Shown here in pieces: positions 1 to 9,001 of a stretch of 64,000 bases of DNA (the stretch's first letter is position 1; the number at the start of each line of letters is the position of its first letter). The DNA is from Kineothrix sp. IPX-CK. Lineage in GTDB: Bacteria > Bacillota > Clostridia > Lachnospirales > Lachnospiraceae. Below the pieces are notes generated by a model that had not been told where the DNA came from, searched no databases, and was given only the letters and a program-made list of their open reading frames with translations. The DNA is taken from positions 992,001 through 1,056,000 of the forward strand of contig NZ_CP146256.1 of NCBI RefSeq assembly GCF_039134705.1, read 5' to 3'. The position numbers were made by a program, and so were the translations under genes.

Positions 1-1034
1 TACCCGTAATGACTCATTTAAATAATCTTATAAGTGGATTGAATAAGCAAATGTCAATGAGAAATAAACGGATTATCTGTGAGCATATTAGAGCTGTCAG
101 TTTTATTCTGGGGGATTCCAAGAGGATTAGTCCGTCTAATACGGAACAGGGCTATATCTTACGACGTTTGATCCGCAGGATGATAAGGCTGTTTAAGAAA
201 TCAGGAATAGATCACAATTTTTTATGCGATTTGGCGAGAGTCATAATCGATCAGTATAAGAATATCTATAAAGAGCTTGGTGAAAATGAAAACTTTATCG
301 TAGACCAGTTACAAAAGGAATTTGAATTATTTACAAAAACATTGGATGCCGGTTTAAAAAAGGCGGAAAAGTGTCTTGAAAGCGTTGGAGCAAACGGTAT
401 TCTAAATGGAGAGCTGGCATTTAAATTATTCGACACATATGGTTTCCCGATTGAGTTTACTTGTGAATTGGCACAGGAAAAGGGATGTCGCGTTGATTTA
501 GAGGAATTCCAAAGCAAATATTCAGAGCATCAGAGCAAATCGAGAAATGGTGCAGGAGAGAAATTCAAAGGCGGATTAGCTGACAATAGTATACAGACAG
601 CCAGACTCCATACAGCAACACATTTATTAAACGGCGCGTTACGTAAAGTACTTGGAAATGAGATATATCAAAGAGGAAGTAATATTACGCCTGAAAGACT
701 TCGGTTTGATTTTTCTTTTAACAGGAAAGTGACGGAGGAAGAACTCGCAGAAATTTCAAGAATTGTTAATGAGGCAATTGAAAAGAAGATAAAAGTATCT
801 ATGAAAGAAATGGCGATCGAGGAGGCTTATCAATCAGGTGCGATTGGAGTATTTTCGAGCAAATATGAAGAAAAAGTAAAAGTCTATTCCATACCGGGTT
901 ACTCCAACGAGATCTGTGGAGGACCGCATGCGGAGAATACAGGAGAACTAGGCGCTTTCAAGATCATTAAGGAAGAAGCTTCTTCAGCGGGAGTAAGGCG
1001 AATAAAAGCGGTAATTTTGAATGAGTCTGAATGA
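1..1034 (+). CDS. Alanyl-tRNA synthetase-like protein, C-terminal part
   Basis: The frame is open to the left edge, so the aminoacylation domain and true start lie outside. The visible part begins in the tRNA-recognition helical region ([12 protein letters not shown], then [13 protein letters not shown]), followed by the editing domain with the zinc motif HTATH near residue 200 and CGGPH near residue 302; standard AlaRS has CGGTH. The protein stops about 30 residues after that motif, so the DHHA1/C-Ala domain that ends the usual 870-880-residue enzyme is missing. It charges or proofreads tRNA-Ala if active; more likely a short AlaRS paralogue than the housekeeping enzyme. An intrinsic terminator follows directly. 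Confidence 0.85.
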   Translation, partial: PVMTHLNNLISGLNKQMSMRNKRIICEHIRAVSFILGDSKRISPSNTEQGYILRRLIRRMIRLFKKSGIDHNFLCDLARVIIDQYKNIYKELGENENFIVDQLQKEFELFTKTLDAGLKKAEKCLESVGANGILNGELAFKLFDTYGFPIEFTCELAQEKGCRVDLEEFQSKYSEHQSKSRNGAGEKFKGGLADNSIQTARLHTATHLLNGALRKVLGNEIYQRGSNITPERLRFDFSFNRKVTEEELAEISRIVNEAIEKKIKVSMKEMAIEEAYQSGAIGVFSSKYEEKVKVYSIPGYSNEICGGPHAENTGELGAFKIIKEEASSAGVRRIKAVILNESE

Positions 1035-1083
1035 GTATTTTGGAGAACCTGCATGTATTGCAACGAAATAGTGAAATAATTTG

Positions 1084-1120
1084 AAGAAGTGTGACATACA
1101 GGTGTCATACTTCTTTTGTT
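1084..1120 (+). terminator. Intrinsic terminator after the AlaRS-like gene
   Basis: A 13-bp stem (1084-1096 with 1103-1115, one G-U pair) encloses a 6-base loop and runs into a T-rich tail. Confidence 0.75.
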
Positions 1121-1143
1121 ATATTTGCTTTAACGGAGGGCAT

Positions 1144-2355
1144 ATGAACAGAGAAGTAATAATTTCAATGGAAGAAGCAAGGAATTTTTTGGTAAATTAC
1201 CATAATTTGAATCAGGCAAGGAATCTAAAAGGAATAGAGGGGGTGATGGAGTGTTTTCGCCAAATGAAAAGTATACAATACGATCCGTTGAATGTTGTCG
1301 GTCGAAATGCAGATTTGGTCCTGCAGGCCAGAGTAAGCGGATATGAGCCGGGCATGTTATATGAACTGCTTTATCAAAGATATGAATTAATTGATGGGTT
1401 TGATAAAGAAATGTGTATTTATGAAGCTGATGATTTCAATAAATTCAGAAGGATAAGAGCTGCCTGCGGAGAGACGGCAAAGGAGAGATTGGCCTGTAGA
1501 GAACAGTTTGATGCATTAAATGTGCTGGATGATGTGAGAGAACACGTTAAGAGGTACGGACTCACCAGCAGTAAAGATATATCGATAGGTGAGAGCAGAG
1601 CGAGCCGCTGGGGGCATAAAAAGCTTTCCAGTGCTGCCTTGGATTATCTTTACTGTACCGGAGAATTAAGTGTTAAGGAAAAAAGAGGGACTCATAAATA
1701 TTATGATTTTACGGAAAATGTAGTGCCAAAGGAGATACTGGCACAAGAGGATTCCAAAAGCGACAGACAATTTTTGGAATGGTATATCAAACGAAGGATA
1801 CAAAGTGTAGGTTTGTTATGGAATAAAAGCGGGGGTGCATGGCAGGGACATTTTATATCAAATATAAAGTTGAGAGAGGAAATTCTGGCTCATTTGGTTC
1901 ATATAGGTGAAGTGCAAATGGTTCTGATTGAAGGGATTGAATCACCATTTTATATGATTAGCAAAGATGAAAGATTTTTTGATGTTAACTTGGAAAAGAA
2001 ACATGTAAAGTTTTTGGCACCGCTTGATAATATGCTATGGGATCGGGAGATGATAAACAGACTGTTTGATTTCAATTATCGATGGGAGGTCTATACTCCA
2101 ATAGATAAGCGCAAATACGGATATTATGTTCTTCCTGTTCTATATGGAAATCAATTGATCGCGAGGTTTGAACCGGAAAAGCCCAAGAAAAATGAGCCGT
2201 TTTCCATCAAAAACTGGTGGTGTGAAAAAAATATAACTATTACGGATGAATTGTTAGAGCAGATACAACATTCAATTGAGGATTTCGCAAGGTATCTGTC
2301 CGTACAGTGTCTGGACACATATGAAGATATTATTTTAAAGCAGGAAGAAGAGTGA
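1144..2355 (+). CDS. YcaQ/AlkX-type winged-helix DNA glycosylase
   Basis: Member of the HTH_42 superfamily, whose studied members (E. coli YcaQ, Streptomyces AlkZ) unhook DNA interstrand crosslinks and excise alkylated bases. The catalytic signature of the YcaQ branch, Q-x-D, is visible as QYD at residues 45-47 (SIQYDPLNVV). The family C-terminal block is also intact: FLAPLDNMLWDR, then LFDFNYRWEVYTP and KRKYGYYVLPVLYG. Length about 403 residues, normal for the family. I chose ATG 1144 because GGAGGG sits just upstream; a TTG at 1081 would start inside the preceding terminator. It is monocistronic. The function is from family knowledge and is not proven here. Confidence 0.88.
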   Translation: MNREVIISMEEARNFLVNYHNLNQARNLKGIEGVMECFRQMKSIQYDPLNVVGRNADLVLQARVSGYEPGMLYELLYQRYELIDGFDKEMCIYEADDFNKFRRIRAACGETAKERLACREQFDALNVLDDVREHVKRYGLTSSKDISIGESRASRWGHKKLSSAALDYLYCTGELSVKEKRGTHKYYDFTENVVPKEILAQEDSKSDRQFLEWYIKRRIQSVGLLWNKSGGAWQGHFISNIKLREEILAHLVHIGEVQMVLIEGIESPFYMISKDERFFDVNLEKKHVKFLAPLDNMLWDREMINRLFDFNYRWEVYTPIDKRKYGYYVLPVLYGNQLIARFEPEKPKKNEPFSIKNWWCEKNITITDELLEQIQHSIEDFARYLSVQCLDTYEDIILKQEEE

Positions 2356-2462
2356 AAATATTTTCTAAGACAGTAAAATACGCAGTCTAAGAAAGTCTAA
2401 GTTTCACTCAACAAGCTTGTTTGACCGCAAACTTGCAGATTATGATAGAATGGAGATTAATT

Positions 2463-2828
2463 ATGAACAGGATAATTAGAACGGATGTTAATGAAGAGTG
2501 CGCATATTCCGGAATCGTGGAGGCCGGTGACTATGTATTTCTCAGCTTCTGCGTAGGAAACGTAGGAGGAACAGTTGAAGAACAGGTTCATGGAGCACTC
2601 GATGATATGGAAAGACGTTTGAAAAAAGTAAATCTGTCATTGCATAATGTGGTAAAGATGGATGTTTTATTAAAGGATGTCTGGAATATTCCGGTTATGG
2701 AAAAAGTATTTAAGGAGCGGTTTGAAGGCATATACCCTGCGAGAAAGACGATACAGACAGCGTTCGCACATAGCGGGGGACCGGATGAGCTGCACGTTCA
2801 GATCGATGCAATTGCGTACAAAGAATAG
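2463..2828 (+). CDS. RidA family protein (YjgF/YER057c/UK114)
   Basis: A 121-residue RidA-fold protein. RidA enzymes hydrolyse reactive enamine/imine intermediates released by PLP-dependent dehydratases. Seen: the conserved core DVWNIPVMEKVFKERF and the active-site strand PARKTIQ carrying the family arginine, ending in a short beta strand (VQIDAIAYKE). The upstream ATG-like starts lack a ribosome site; ATG 2463 follows TGGAGA. A hairpin terminator lies behind it, so it is probably a single-gene unit. RidA subfamilies differ in substrate, and I cannot assign one from sequence alone. Confidence 0.85.
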   Translation: MNRIIRTDVNEECAYSGIVEAGDYVFLSFCVGNVGGTVEEQVHGALDDMERRLKKVNLSLHNVVKMDVLLKDVWNIPVMEKVFKERFEGIYPARKTIQTAFAHSGGPDELHVQIDAIAYKE

Positions 2829-2847
2829 GGTACAAGAGAAACTTCAG

Positions 2848-2891
2848 AGGACATTTTTCGGTGGAAGTATTGCTGAAATGTGTCCTCTTTT
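2848..2891 (+). terminator. Probable terminator after the RidA gene
   Basis: GAGGACA (2848-2854) plus the following Ts pair with AAAT..TGTCCTC (to 2887), with a two-base bulge, followed by TTTT. Confidence 0.55.
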
Positions 2892-2901
2892 ACATTGCTA
2901 T

Positions 2902-2919
2902 TATTCGTTCGAACGAATA
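2902..2919. promoter_or_regulatory. 18-bp perfect palindrome upstream of the sigma factor gene
   Basis: The 18 bases centred on TTCGAA between 2902 and 2919 are self-complementary. A dimeric repressor could bind it; its position 65 bp before the likely sigma start (2985) fits an operator. No regulator can be named. Confidence 0.4.
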
Positions 2920-2940
2920 TAATGAAGAAAAAACTTTTAA

Positions 2941-2987
2941 CTATTGATTTGAGTACGCTTGGCGACGCACAGATGGGGATAAAAATG
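2941..2987 (+). repeat. 47-bp leader repeat, copy 1
   Basis: This stretch, ending on the ATG of the sigma factor gene, matches 3958-4004 at 41 of 47 positions. Both flanks are nearly identical and the ten central bases, which form a small hairpin, have diverged. In frame it encodes IDLS-xxxx-AQMGIKM in both copies. Confidence 0.8.
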
Positions 2988-3758
2988 GAATATATTTCTA
3001 TTGAAACGATAGTAGAACAATACGGCAGCTATGTTTATAATTTAGCATTTAAGCTGTCGGGTAAAGCTGAAAAGGCAGAGGATCTGGCGCAAGAAACCTT
3101 CATAAAGGCATGGAAGCATCTTGAAAACTTAAAAGAACCTGCAGCACTAAAAAAATGGCTTCATGTAATATGTGTGAATGAATTTAAGATGATGATAAGG
3201 AAACAAGCTCGCGAAAATATTGATTACATAGAGAATATTGAAGATTTGGAAAATGATTCTGACCTTCTGAGCGATGTTCAGGAAATAGTCGTTGATGAAA
3301 TCATTATGGCTGAGGAAATGATTAAAATACGGAATGGATGCTTTTTGGCAATGGCTCGGAAACTTTCCTTGAATCAAAGGATAACTTTTTCTTTGGTTGA
3401 TATGTTTGGATTATCGATCAAAGAGGTCGCTGATATATTGGATATTACGCCAAAAGCGGTTAAGGGATTGCTATACAGGGCAAGGATGAATCTGGATGCC
3501 TTTTTTCAGGGACACTGCAATATTCTGGATATAAAAAATCCGTGCCGGTGCGAAGCATGGAGTGAATTCTACCTTACACGTGAGAAGCTTCAGGAGGCTA
3601 TGAAAAAGAGCCTGCCTGATTATAAGGAAAAAGAATATTCATTTGATTTGGAAACCAGGAATAAAATAGCATTTTACTATCGCCGTATTCCGGAAATGCA
3701 GCCGCCAAAGCAGTGGTATCAAAATATTATTCTGTTAATCGGAAGTTTATATAAATAA
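2985..3758 (+). CDS. ECF-like sigma-70 family RNA polymerase sigma factor
   Basis: A 257-residue sigma factor. Region 2 is clear near the N-terminus (YVYNLAFKLSGKAEKAEDLAQE, then FIKAWKHL), as is region 4 near residues 130-170 (LSLNQRITFSLVDMFGLSIK, EVADILDITPKAVKGLLYRA). A C-terminal extension of about 80 residues contains CRCEAW, giving a clustered Cys pair that could bind metal or redox-sense; this is inference. No adjacent anti-sigma factor is seen. Start: ATG 2985 follows GGGG at suitable spacing, but ATG 2922 is an in-frame alternative that would add the leader-repeat peptide. A small downstream ORF (3821-3880) may be co-transcribed. Confidence 0.82.
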   Translation: MEYISIETIVEQYGSYVYNLAFKLSGKAEKAEDLAQETFIKAWKHLENLKEPAALKKWLHVICVNEFKMMIRKQARENIDYIENIEDLENDSDLLSDVQEIVVDEIIMAEEMIKIRNGCFLAMARKLSLNQRITFSLVDMFGLSIKEVADILDITPKAVKGLLYRARMNLDAFFQGHCNILDIKNPCRCEAWSEFYLTREKLQEAMKKSLPDYKEKEYSFDLETRNKIAFYYRRIPEMQPPKQWYQNIILLIGSLYK

Positions 3759-3820
3759 AAGCTTTTCACCCGGGCCTTTTATATAAATGCAGCATCTTTA
3801 TCTATGAGGAGGAAAATATC

Positions 3821-3880
3821 ATGATATCTGACGATATCTTTGCTGAATTAGGAAAGAAAAGGAGTGATGAAAGGCAGTAA
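3821..3880 (+). CDS. Possible 19-residue peptide ORF
   Basis: ATG 3821 has an excellent ribosome site (GAGGAGG, 3806-3812) and encodes MISDDIFAELGKKRSDERQ. No family is recognised. It could be a leader, a small protein, or the remnant start of a lost gene. Confidence 0.3.
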   Translation: MISDDIFAELGKKRSDERQ

Positions 3881-3923
3881 TAAAAATGGAGGTATGCATA
3901 ATTAGTAGGAGGTAAGTGATAGA

Positions 3924-4367
3924 GTGGATAAAAAGTTGAATAAAAATGTATATTCAACTATTGATTTGAGTGTGCGTCGCAACGCACAGATGGGTATAAA
4001 AATGAAAAATTATGATAACTTTTTTCTTCCTGTCGGTGATATGGAAGAAGCTAAAAAATATTATGGAGAATTATTAGGACTACAGATGAAATTTGACTTT
4101 ACTGATAAGGGGATGATTGCATATAATGTTGGAAATGAGGAACCTGCAATTATTTTAAAGGATAAAAGCAAATTCGAGGATTTAAAGCCGACCATATGGT
4201 TTGAAGTATCCGATGTTATGAAGAAATATGAGGAAATGAAAGGAATGGGAATAGTTTTCTTATCAGAACCATTCAAGATAAAAACAGGATATGCCGTCGA
4301 ATTTGAAGACCCGTTCGGAAACCGCTTGGGAATAACAGATTATTTAATCCCCGTTACAAGTGCCTAG
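3924..4367 (+). CDS. VOC family (glyoxalase/bleomycin-resistance fold) protein
   Basis: The body (NYDNFFLPVGDMEEAKKYY ... VEFEDPFGNRLGITD) is a vicinal-oxygen-chelate domain of about 120 residues, built from two beta-alpha-beta-beta-beta units. VOC members include lyases, dioxygenases and antibiotic-binding proteins; the substrate cannot be told. GTG 3924 has a strong AGGAGGT site. ATG 4002 is the start the domain itself would suggest. Starting at 3924 adds 26 residues encoded by the 47-bp repeat shared with the sigma gene, so the repeat probably was joined to this gene. A terminator follows. Confidence 0.85.
   Translation: MDKKLNKNVYSTIDLSVRRNAQMGIKMKNYDNFFLPVGDMEEAKKYYGELLGLQMKFDFTDKGMIAYNVGNEEPAIILKDKSKFEDLKPTIWFEVSDVMKKYEEMKGMGIVFLSEPFKIKTGYAVEFEDPFGNRLGITDYLIPVTSA
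3958..4004 (+). repeat. 47-bp leader repeat, copy 2
   Basis: Second copy of the repeat at 2941-2987, again ending exactly on an ATG. Here the centre is a perfect 6-bp hairpin (GTGCGT/ACGCAC with loop CGCA). Confidence 0.8.
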
Positions 4368-4419
4368 GAGCTTACTTGATGAAATGAAAGCGTTACATGA
4401 TTACCGGGATTAAATTATA

Positions 4420-4468
4420 CATCCTTAGATCGATGGCGAAATGCTGTTGATTTAGGGGTGTTTTTTTA
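4420..4468 (+). terminator. Intrinsic terminator after the VOC gene
   Basis: A 12-bp stem (4420-4431 with 4449-4460, three G-U pairs) followed by seven Ts. Confidence 0.75.
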
Positions 4469-4552
4469 TAAGATGCTATGAAACATTGGATAAGCTTGTT
4501 ATAATATTAGTGGCATTGCTTTGGCTCTTATTGTTAAAGGAGAACATGGGAT

Positions 4553-5467
4553 ATGAAATACAATTATATTATAAATGTGAGAGATGATGATAAATTGCGT
4601 GCAAGCTTTAACGAGCTGACGCAGAAGGTATACGGGTTTGATTTCAAACAATGGTATGAAAGAGGTCAATGGGGAGATAAATATATACCTCATGTCTTGG
4701 AGGATAAAGGCAGAGTTATATCGAATGTGTCGGTTAATCTCATGTACTTCAATATGGGCGGGGAAATTAAAAAATATATTCAGCTTGGGACGGTTATGAC
4801 CGACCCTGATTATCGCGGTCAGGGACTTAACAGATACATACTGGAAAAGATTTTGGAAAAGTATCGGGGAAAGGTTGATGGAATATATCTTTTTGGAAAT
4901 GACAGCGTTCTGGAATATTATCCGAGGTTCGGATTCACCCCGATTAAAGAATATGAGTATAGCTGCAAATTGCATTGGGAAAGTGAAGCAATATCGGATA
5001 TCGAAAGAAATGCATCCCGGATTGAGAAAACAGATTTGTCTGATAAAGGCACATGTGATAAATTGTATAACGCTATCATGGAATATAATTCTTCAGCAAG
5101 AGGAAATAATCCGAACGATGGTTTTAATATGTGCGACAACCTCGGATTATATCAGTTCTGGCTGGCGGAAGAATTTCGAGAGAATGTATACTATTTGCCG
5201 GATATAGGGGCATATATTATTGCCGATTTAAATGCGGATACGCTCAAAATATATCAGATTATTAGCAAAGACGTGATAGACATTAAAAAGCTTGCTGCTT
5301 CTTTCAGAAGAGTATCGGAGATAAAGCTTGGATTTACACCGGCCAGAAAAGAGGACTACGATATAGAGCAGCACATAGTAAAAGATTGCACTTTATTTAT
5401 TCTGGGAGACAATCTGAAGAAGGTGGAACTGGAAAAAATGATGTTCCCGGAGATATCACATGCTTAA
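4553..5467 (+). CDS. GNAT family N-acetyltransferase, two-domain type
   Basis: A 304-residue protein. The N-terminal half carries the GNAT acetyl-CoA site (QLGTVMTDPDYRGQGLNRYI near residues 83-102, then YLFGNDSVLEYYPRFGF). The C-terminal half (about 150-300) has no clear GNAT motif A and resembles the accessory domain of longer Eis-like or clostridial GNATs. It transfers an acetyl group from acetyl-CoA to an unknown amine. Start ATG 4553 follows AAAGGAG. The next acetyltransferase gene starts 65 bp downstream and may share the transcript. Confidence 0.85.
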   Translation: MKYNYIINVRDDDKLRASFNELTQKVYGFDFKQWYERGQWGDKYIPHVLEDKGRVISNVSVNLMYFNMGGEIKKYIQLGTVMTDPDYRGQGLNRYILEKILEKYRGKVDGIYLFGNDSVLEYYPRFGFTPIKEYEYSCKLHWESEAISDIERNASRIEKTDLSDKGTCDKLYNAIMEYNSSARGNNPNDGFNMCDNLGLYQFWLAEEFRENVYYLPDIGAYIIADLNADTLKIYQIISKDVIDIKKLAASFRRVSEIKLGFTPARKEDYDIEQHIVKDCTLFILGDNLKKVELEKMMFPEISHA

Positions 5468-5532
5468 TAAAATGGTGAAATATGTTTGCGATAGATTCAC
5501 CGGACGAATATTAGATCGTATTAAGGAGCCCT

Positions 5533-6066
5533 ATGAAAATAGAAACTCAAAGATTAATTGTCAGAAACTTTGAATTAAGAGATAAAGAGGACCTGTGCGA
5601 ATACATGCTGCAGCGTGTTCGTGCTGAATTCGAAAGTTATCCCGATTTTACCGTCCAAAAAGCTGATCAGGAAATAGAATACCGCACTGGCAGTGATGAA
5701 TTCTTTGCTATTGAATTAAAAGCCAGTCATAAGGTGATCGGTAACGTTTATTTAGGAAAAAGGGATTTCAATGCGAAGGAGCTCGGATATGTCCTTAACG
5801 AGAACTATCAAAACCAAGGATATGGAACGGAAGCTTGCACGGCGGCGATTAACTACACTTTTGCCCATGGTATTCATAGAATCTTTGCTGAATGCGCACC
5901 CGGGAATGTGCCATCATGGAAATTGATGGAGAAGTGCGGACTCAAGAAGGAAGCACATTTTATAAAAAATATTTCTTTTCATAATGATGAGCAGGGCAGG
6001 CCTATTTACTGGGATACCTATGTATATGCCATTTTAAATCAGGATGAAGGCCGACTTAAAAGATAA
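5533..6066 (+). CDS. RimJ/RimL-type GNAT acetyltransferase
   Basis: A 177-residue GNAT of the ribosomal-protein-acetylase-like group (Acetyltransf_3): N-terminal TQRLIVRNFELRD, the central LGYVLNENYQNQGYGTEAC acetyl-CoA loop near residues 92-110, and C-terminal NVPSWKLMEKCGLKKEA. Such proteins acetylate N-termini of ribosomal proteins or small amines and antibiotics; the substrate is unknown. RBS AAGGAG precedes ATG 5533. Its last codons overlap the start of the hydrolase relic at 6044. Confidence 0.88.
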   Translation: MKIETQRLIVRNFELRDKEDLCEYMLQRVRAEFESYPDFTVQKADQEIEYRTGSDEFFAIELKASHKVIGNVYLGKRDFNAKELGYVLNENYQNQGYGTEACTAAINYTFAHGIHRIFAECAPGNVPSWKLMEKCGLKKEAHFIKNISFHNDEQGRPIYWDTYVYAILNQDEGRLKR

Positions 6067-6290
6067 AAGTGTCATTATGTTTACTCACGGACTAACGGCA
6101 GACCACACTCCTTTTGATAAGCAAACAGAATATTTGCGGGATAAGCTGATCGTGATAACATGGGATATGCCGCTGTACGGCGAAGGAAGCCGGATATCCT
6201 TTGGTGATCATTCCGGGTGCCGGTCATAATTCCAACTTTGATGGATACAAATTCTTTAACCGGGAAGTAATAAAGTTCATGACTATATAA
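6044..6290 (+). pseudogene. Alpha/beta hydrolase relic with internal deletion
   Basis: The first 45 codons read like a hydrolase N-terminus (VIMFTHGLTADHTPFDKQTE, then LIVITWDMPLYGEG), including the HG oxyanion motif. The frame then ends at 6229. Another frame across 6200-6290 encodes a hydrolase C-terminus (PLVIIPGAGHNSNFDGY..FFNREVIKF) with the catalytic-His context GAGHNSN. The nucleophile-elbow GxSxG region and about 150 residues between are missing. This is a deletion with frame change, so no active enzyme is expected. Confidence 0.75.
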
Positions 6291-6340
6291 AGCATGCGTA
6301 CCGATTCGGACTGCACATGCAAATTTTTCAATGGGTATTG

Positions 6341-6377
6341 ATAACCCCTCTTTGTTGATAACGCAAAGAGGGGTTAT
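6341..6377. terminator. Hairpin between convergent genes
   Basis: A perfect 14-bp stem (6341-6354 with 6364-6377). It overlaps the stop codon of the minus-strand HTH gene. The T-tails are poor on both strands, so it may be a weak bidirectional terminator. Confidence 0.5.
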
Positions 6378-6589
6378 TTAGTGTTTACGTCTTCTATTGC
6401 CTCGAATAAATCCCCAACAGGACAATCTAATATTTTGCTTAATTTGTCAAGATTATCAAACCTTATAGACGAAGTTTGGTTCGTAACCATGCGGTTAAAG
6501 TTTTGATAGCTTAAATCCATTTGTTTGTATAGCCAATACTTCGTATGCTCCTGCTCAGATAATATTTGCAATATGCGCAAGCGTACCAT
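6374..6589 (-). CDS. Small XRE/Cro-type HTH regulator
   Basis: A 71-residue protein that is almost only a Cro/C1-type helix-turn-helix (HTH_26-like): KYWLYKQMDLSYQNFNRMV as helix-turn-helix and DNLDKLSKILDCPVGDLFEA as the closing helices. It binds DNA as a dimer by family knowledge; target genes are unknown. It lies divergent to the chemoreceptor gene at 6754, with a very AT-rich 160-bp spacer that could hold shared control sites. RBS on the minus strand is AGGAGG-like just upstream (complement of cctcctt near 6596). Confidence 0.85.
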   Translation of the reverse strand: MVRLRILQILSEQEHTKYWLYKQMDLSYQNFNRMVTNQTSSIRFDNLDKLSKILDCPVGDLFEAIEDVNTK

Positions 6590-6753
6590 GTAAAACCTCC
6601 TTTTTTAGCCTTAATTATATCGAAAAACTCATGCTTGCATAAATGATGTATAGATTATATAATGTAAACATTAGATATTATACAAAATATAATTTATTTA
6701 TAACCAAATAACCATAAGTTAATACAATACATTTATACAAAGGAGTAGTCGAT

Positions 6754-8805
6754 ATGACTGTACAAAAAGAAAATAAGAAACCCAAAAAACAGGCAGGAGA
6801 ATTCCGGACACTTTTTGCAAAGATCCTCACTACCATCGGAGGTCCTGTAATACTTTCCTATTTAATTGTAGGAATCATTATTGTAGGTATTGTGGTCGCT
6901 TCCGTAACCCGTTTGAGTGAAAATGAACTGAGTGCCCAGTCGCTGGCGGCATCTAATGAAGTGGAGGGATATTTTGCAAGATATCAGGAAATTACGGAGC
7001 AGCTTTCCTTAAATACTCAGATGGAAATGTTGTTTACTGAAGTTACACCGGGTAAGAACATTGATCAGGCCGGCAATTTCAAAGCGGCATATGAAACTCT
7101 TATAAATATCGAAGAAGCGAATTCCGACAGCATACTGTCCGTTTGGATGGCAGATGTTGATTCCAGTCAGATTGCGCAGTCGGACGGTTCTGTTTTAAAT
7201 ACCGGATGGGATATTACGACACGATCCTGGTACATAGAACTTCTTGAAAAAAATAAAACCATTATGACCGAGCCCTATGAAGACAGTTTTACGAAAAAGC
7301 AGATCGTCAGCGTGGTTTCACCCGTATATAAATCGGGTACATCGGAAATTATAGGTGCGGCGGGATTGGACTTCGTCTTGGAAGGCCTGGCGGAGACTGT
7401 TGGAAGCTATACGTTGAGAAATACGGGATTTTACATTATGACAACCGGTACAGGACAGATTATTTACCATCCGGCGGCAGAATATGTTAATCTTAATGTT
7501 TCAGAAACGGATATGTCGGAAAATTTTAAAAATGCAATTCTATCAGGCTCAATGGGACGTATAAATTATACCTCTCACGGAATTGCTAACCATGGTTATC
7601 TGGAACCGATAGGAGATACGGGGTGGATAATGGCCACGGGACTTCCGAACACGGAGTTTAATCAGGAATACTTAGTGGTGGTGGGAACGCTGTTGGTTAT
7701 ATTCCTTTTGGCTATCCTTTGCATTTTCCTTATGATTTTGATGGTTTCGAAGTCGATAGTAAAGCCGATTAAGGAACTGACTGATACGGCGAATCTTATT
7801 GCAGAGGGAAATCTGGATATTGAAGCCAAGGTATCTACGAAAGACGAAGTGGGGCAGATGGGAGAGGCTATTAACCGTACAGTTGTACAGTTAAGGCGTT
7901 ACATTGCATATATACAAGAGATTGCTTCTGTTTTGGGAACTATGGCGGCAGGAGACATGCGTATTCATTTGGAGCAGGATTATGTGGGAGAATTTGCTGC
8001 TATCAGAAAGGCATTTGAAGAAATATCGGCTTCCTTGAATCATACTCTGTCAACAATCCGCTTGTCTGTCACACAGGTAAGCAGCAGCTCGGAACAAGTT
8101 TCCGGCGGCGCACAGGCACTTGCTTCCGGCTCCACGGAACAGGCTGCTACGGTGGAGGAATTGAATGCATCTTCTACTGAAATCGCAAGGCAGGCGGAGG
8201 AGAATCTGAATCTGGTCAAAACAACTACCGAACAGTTGAAGAATACCGCGAATCGTTTGAATGTTGGCAACCAGCGTATGGTGCAGCTAACTGCAGCTAT
8301 GGTGGACATCGAATCCTCTGCCAATCAGATCGCGGATATTACCAAAGTTATTGATGGAATAGCTTCCCAGACAAACCTACTGTCTTTGAATGCAGCTATT
8401 GAAGCAGCCAGAGCCGGTGAAGCGGGAAAAGGGTTTGCTGTTGTGGCGGATGAAGTGCGTGATTTGGCTCAAAAATCTGCAGAGGCGGCCAAGCAGACAG
8501 TACAGCTTCTCCAGAATTCTTTGAAAGATGTGGAAACAGGTACAAAAATAGCGGAAGAAACGGCGCGGTTCTTACAGGAAGTTGAAGTGGATACTTTGAA
8601 AGTGGTAGAAGGTATTTCCAGAATTGAAGAGGTATCTGCCGACCAGACGATTTCAATCGATCAGATAAGAGAGGGGCTCAATCAAGTATCGGCAGTTATA
8701 CAGAATAATGCGGCAACCGCGGAAGAGAACTCGGCAACAAGCGAGGAAATGGCTTCGCAGGCAGCTCTTCTGAATGAGGAGGTCGGTAAGTTTAAACTGC
8801 AATAA
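6754..8805 (+). CDS. Methyl-accepting chemotaxis protein with Cache sensor
   Basis: A 683-residue transmembrane chemoreceptor. Order: TM1 near residues 27-50; an extracellular double-Cache ligand domain to about 305, with the typical [12 protein letters not shown] and [17 protein letters not shown] elements; TM2 near 310-333; HAMP to about 390; and the cytoplasmic MA domain to the end. The signalling tip is canonical ([33 protein letters not shown]), so it should couple to CheA/CheW. dCache domains often bind amino acids or carboxylates; the ligand is not known. RBS AAAGGAG before ATG 6754. A hairpin of a dispersed repeat follows the stop. Confidence 0.93.
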   Translation: MTVQKENKKPKKQAGEFRTLFAKILTTIGGPVILSYLIVGIIIVGIVVASVTRLSENELSAQSLAASNEVEGYFARYQEITEQLSLNTQMEMLFTEVTPGKNIDQAGNFKAAYETLINIEEANSDSILSVWMADVDSSQIAQSDGSVLNTGWDITTRSWYIELLEKNKTIMTEPYEDSFTKKQIVSVVSPVYKSGTSEIIGAAGLDFVLEGLAETVGSYTLRNTGFYIMTTGTGQIIYHPAAEYVNLNVSETDMSENFKNAILSGSMGRINYTSHGIANHGYLEPIGDTGWIMATGLPNTEFNQEYLVVVGTLLVIFLLAILCIFLMILMVSKSIVKPIKELTDTANLIAEGNLDIEAKVSTKDEVGQMGEAINRTVVQLRRYIAYIQEIASVLGTMAAGDMRIHLEQDYVGEFAAIRKAFEEISASLNHTLSTIRLSVTQVSSSSEQVSGGAQALASGSTEQAATVEELNASSTEIARQAEENLNLVKTTTEQLKNTANRLNVGNQRMVQLTAAMVDIESSANQIADITKVIDGIASQTNLLSLNAAIEAARAGEAGKGFAVVADEVRDLAQKSAEAAKQTVQLLQNSLKDVETGTKIAEETARFLQEVEVDTLKVVEGISRIEEVSADQTISIDQIREGLNQVSAVIQNNAATAEENSATSEEMASQAALLNEEVGKFKLQ

Positions 8806-8808
8806 TAT

Positions 8809-8850
8809 TACCATCGTTCAGGGCGTGTAAGACCTTGTCAAACGATGGTA
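8809..8850. repeat. TACCATCG hairpin repeat, shortened copy
   Basis: Arms 8809-8818 and 8841-8850 are complementary. Bases 8821-8850 match the minus strand of the element at 60810-60865 at 29 of 30 positions. It sits directly after the chemoreceptor stop and may act as its terminator. Confidence 0.7.
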
Positions 8851-9001
8851 TGTATACTTTATTAAGAAATAATGGTAAAATATTCGTGATATCAATTGCC
8901 GCTATTAAGCCCTAGGCTGAATAGTAGCAAATATCTTGTATCAGGCACATTGCTTGCAAGGAATGCCTGAACGAAGGAAAAAGGAAGGAATTTGATACCT
9001 T

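Noticed and set aside
4486..4505. TATAAT-type promoter before the two-domain acetyltransferase
   Set aside because: A good -10 box (4500-4505) exists, but the only -35-like sequence is 8 bp away, so the evidence is too weak to list.
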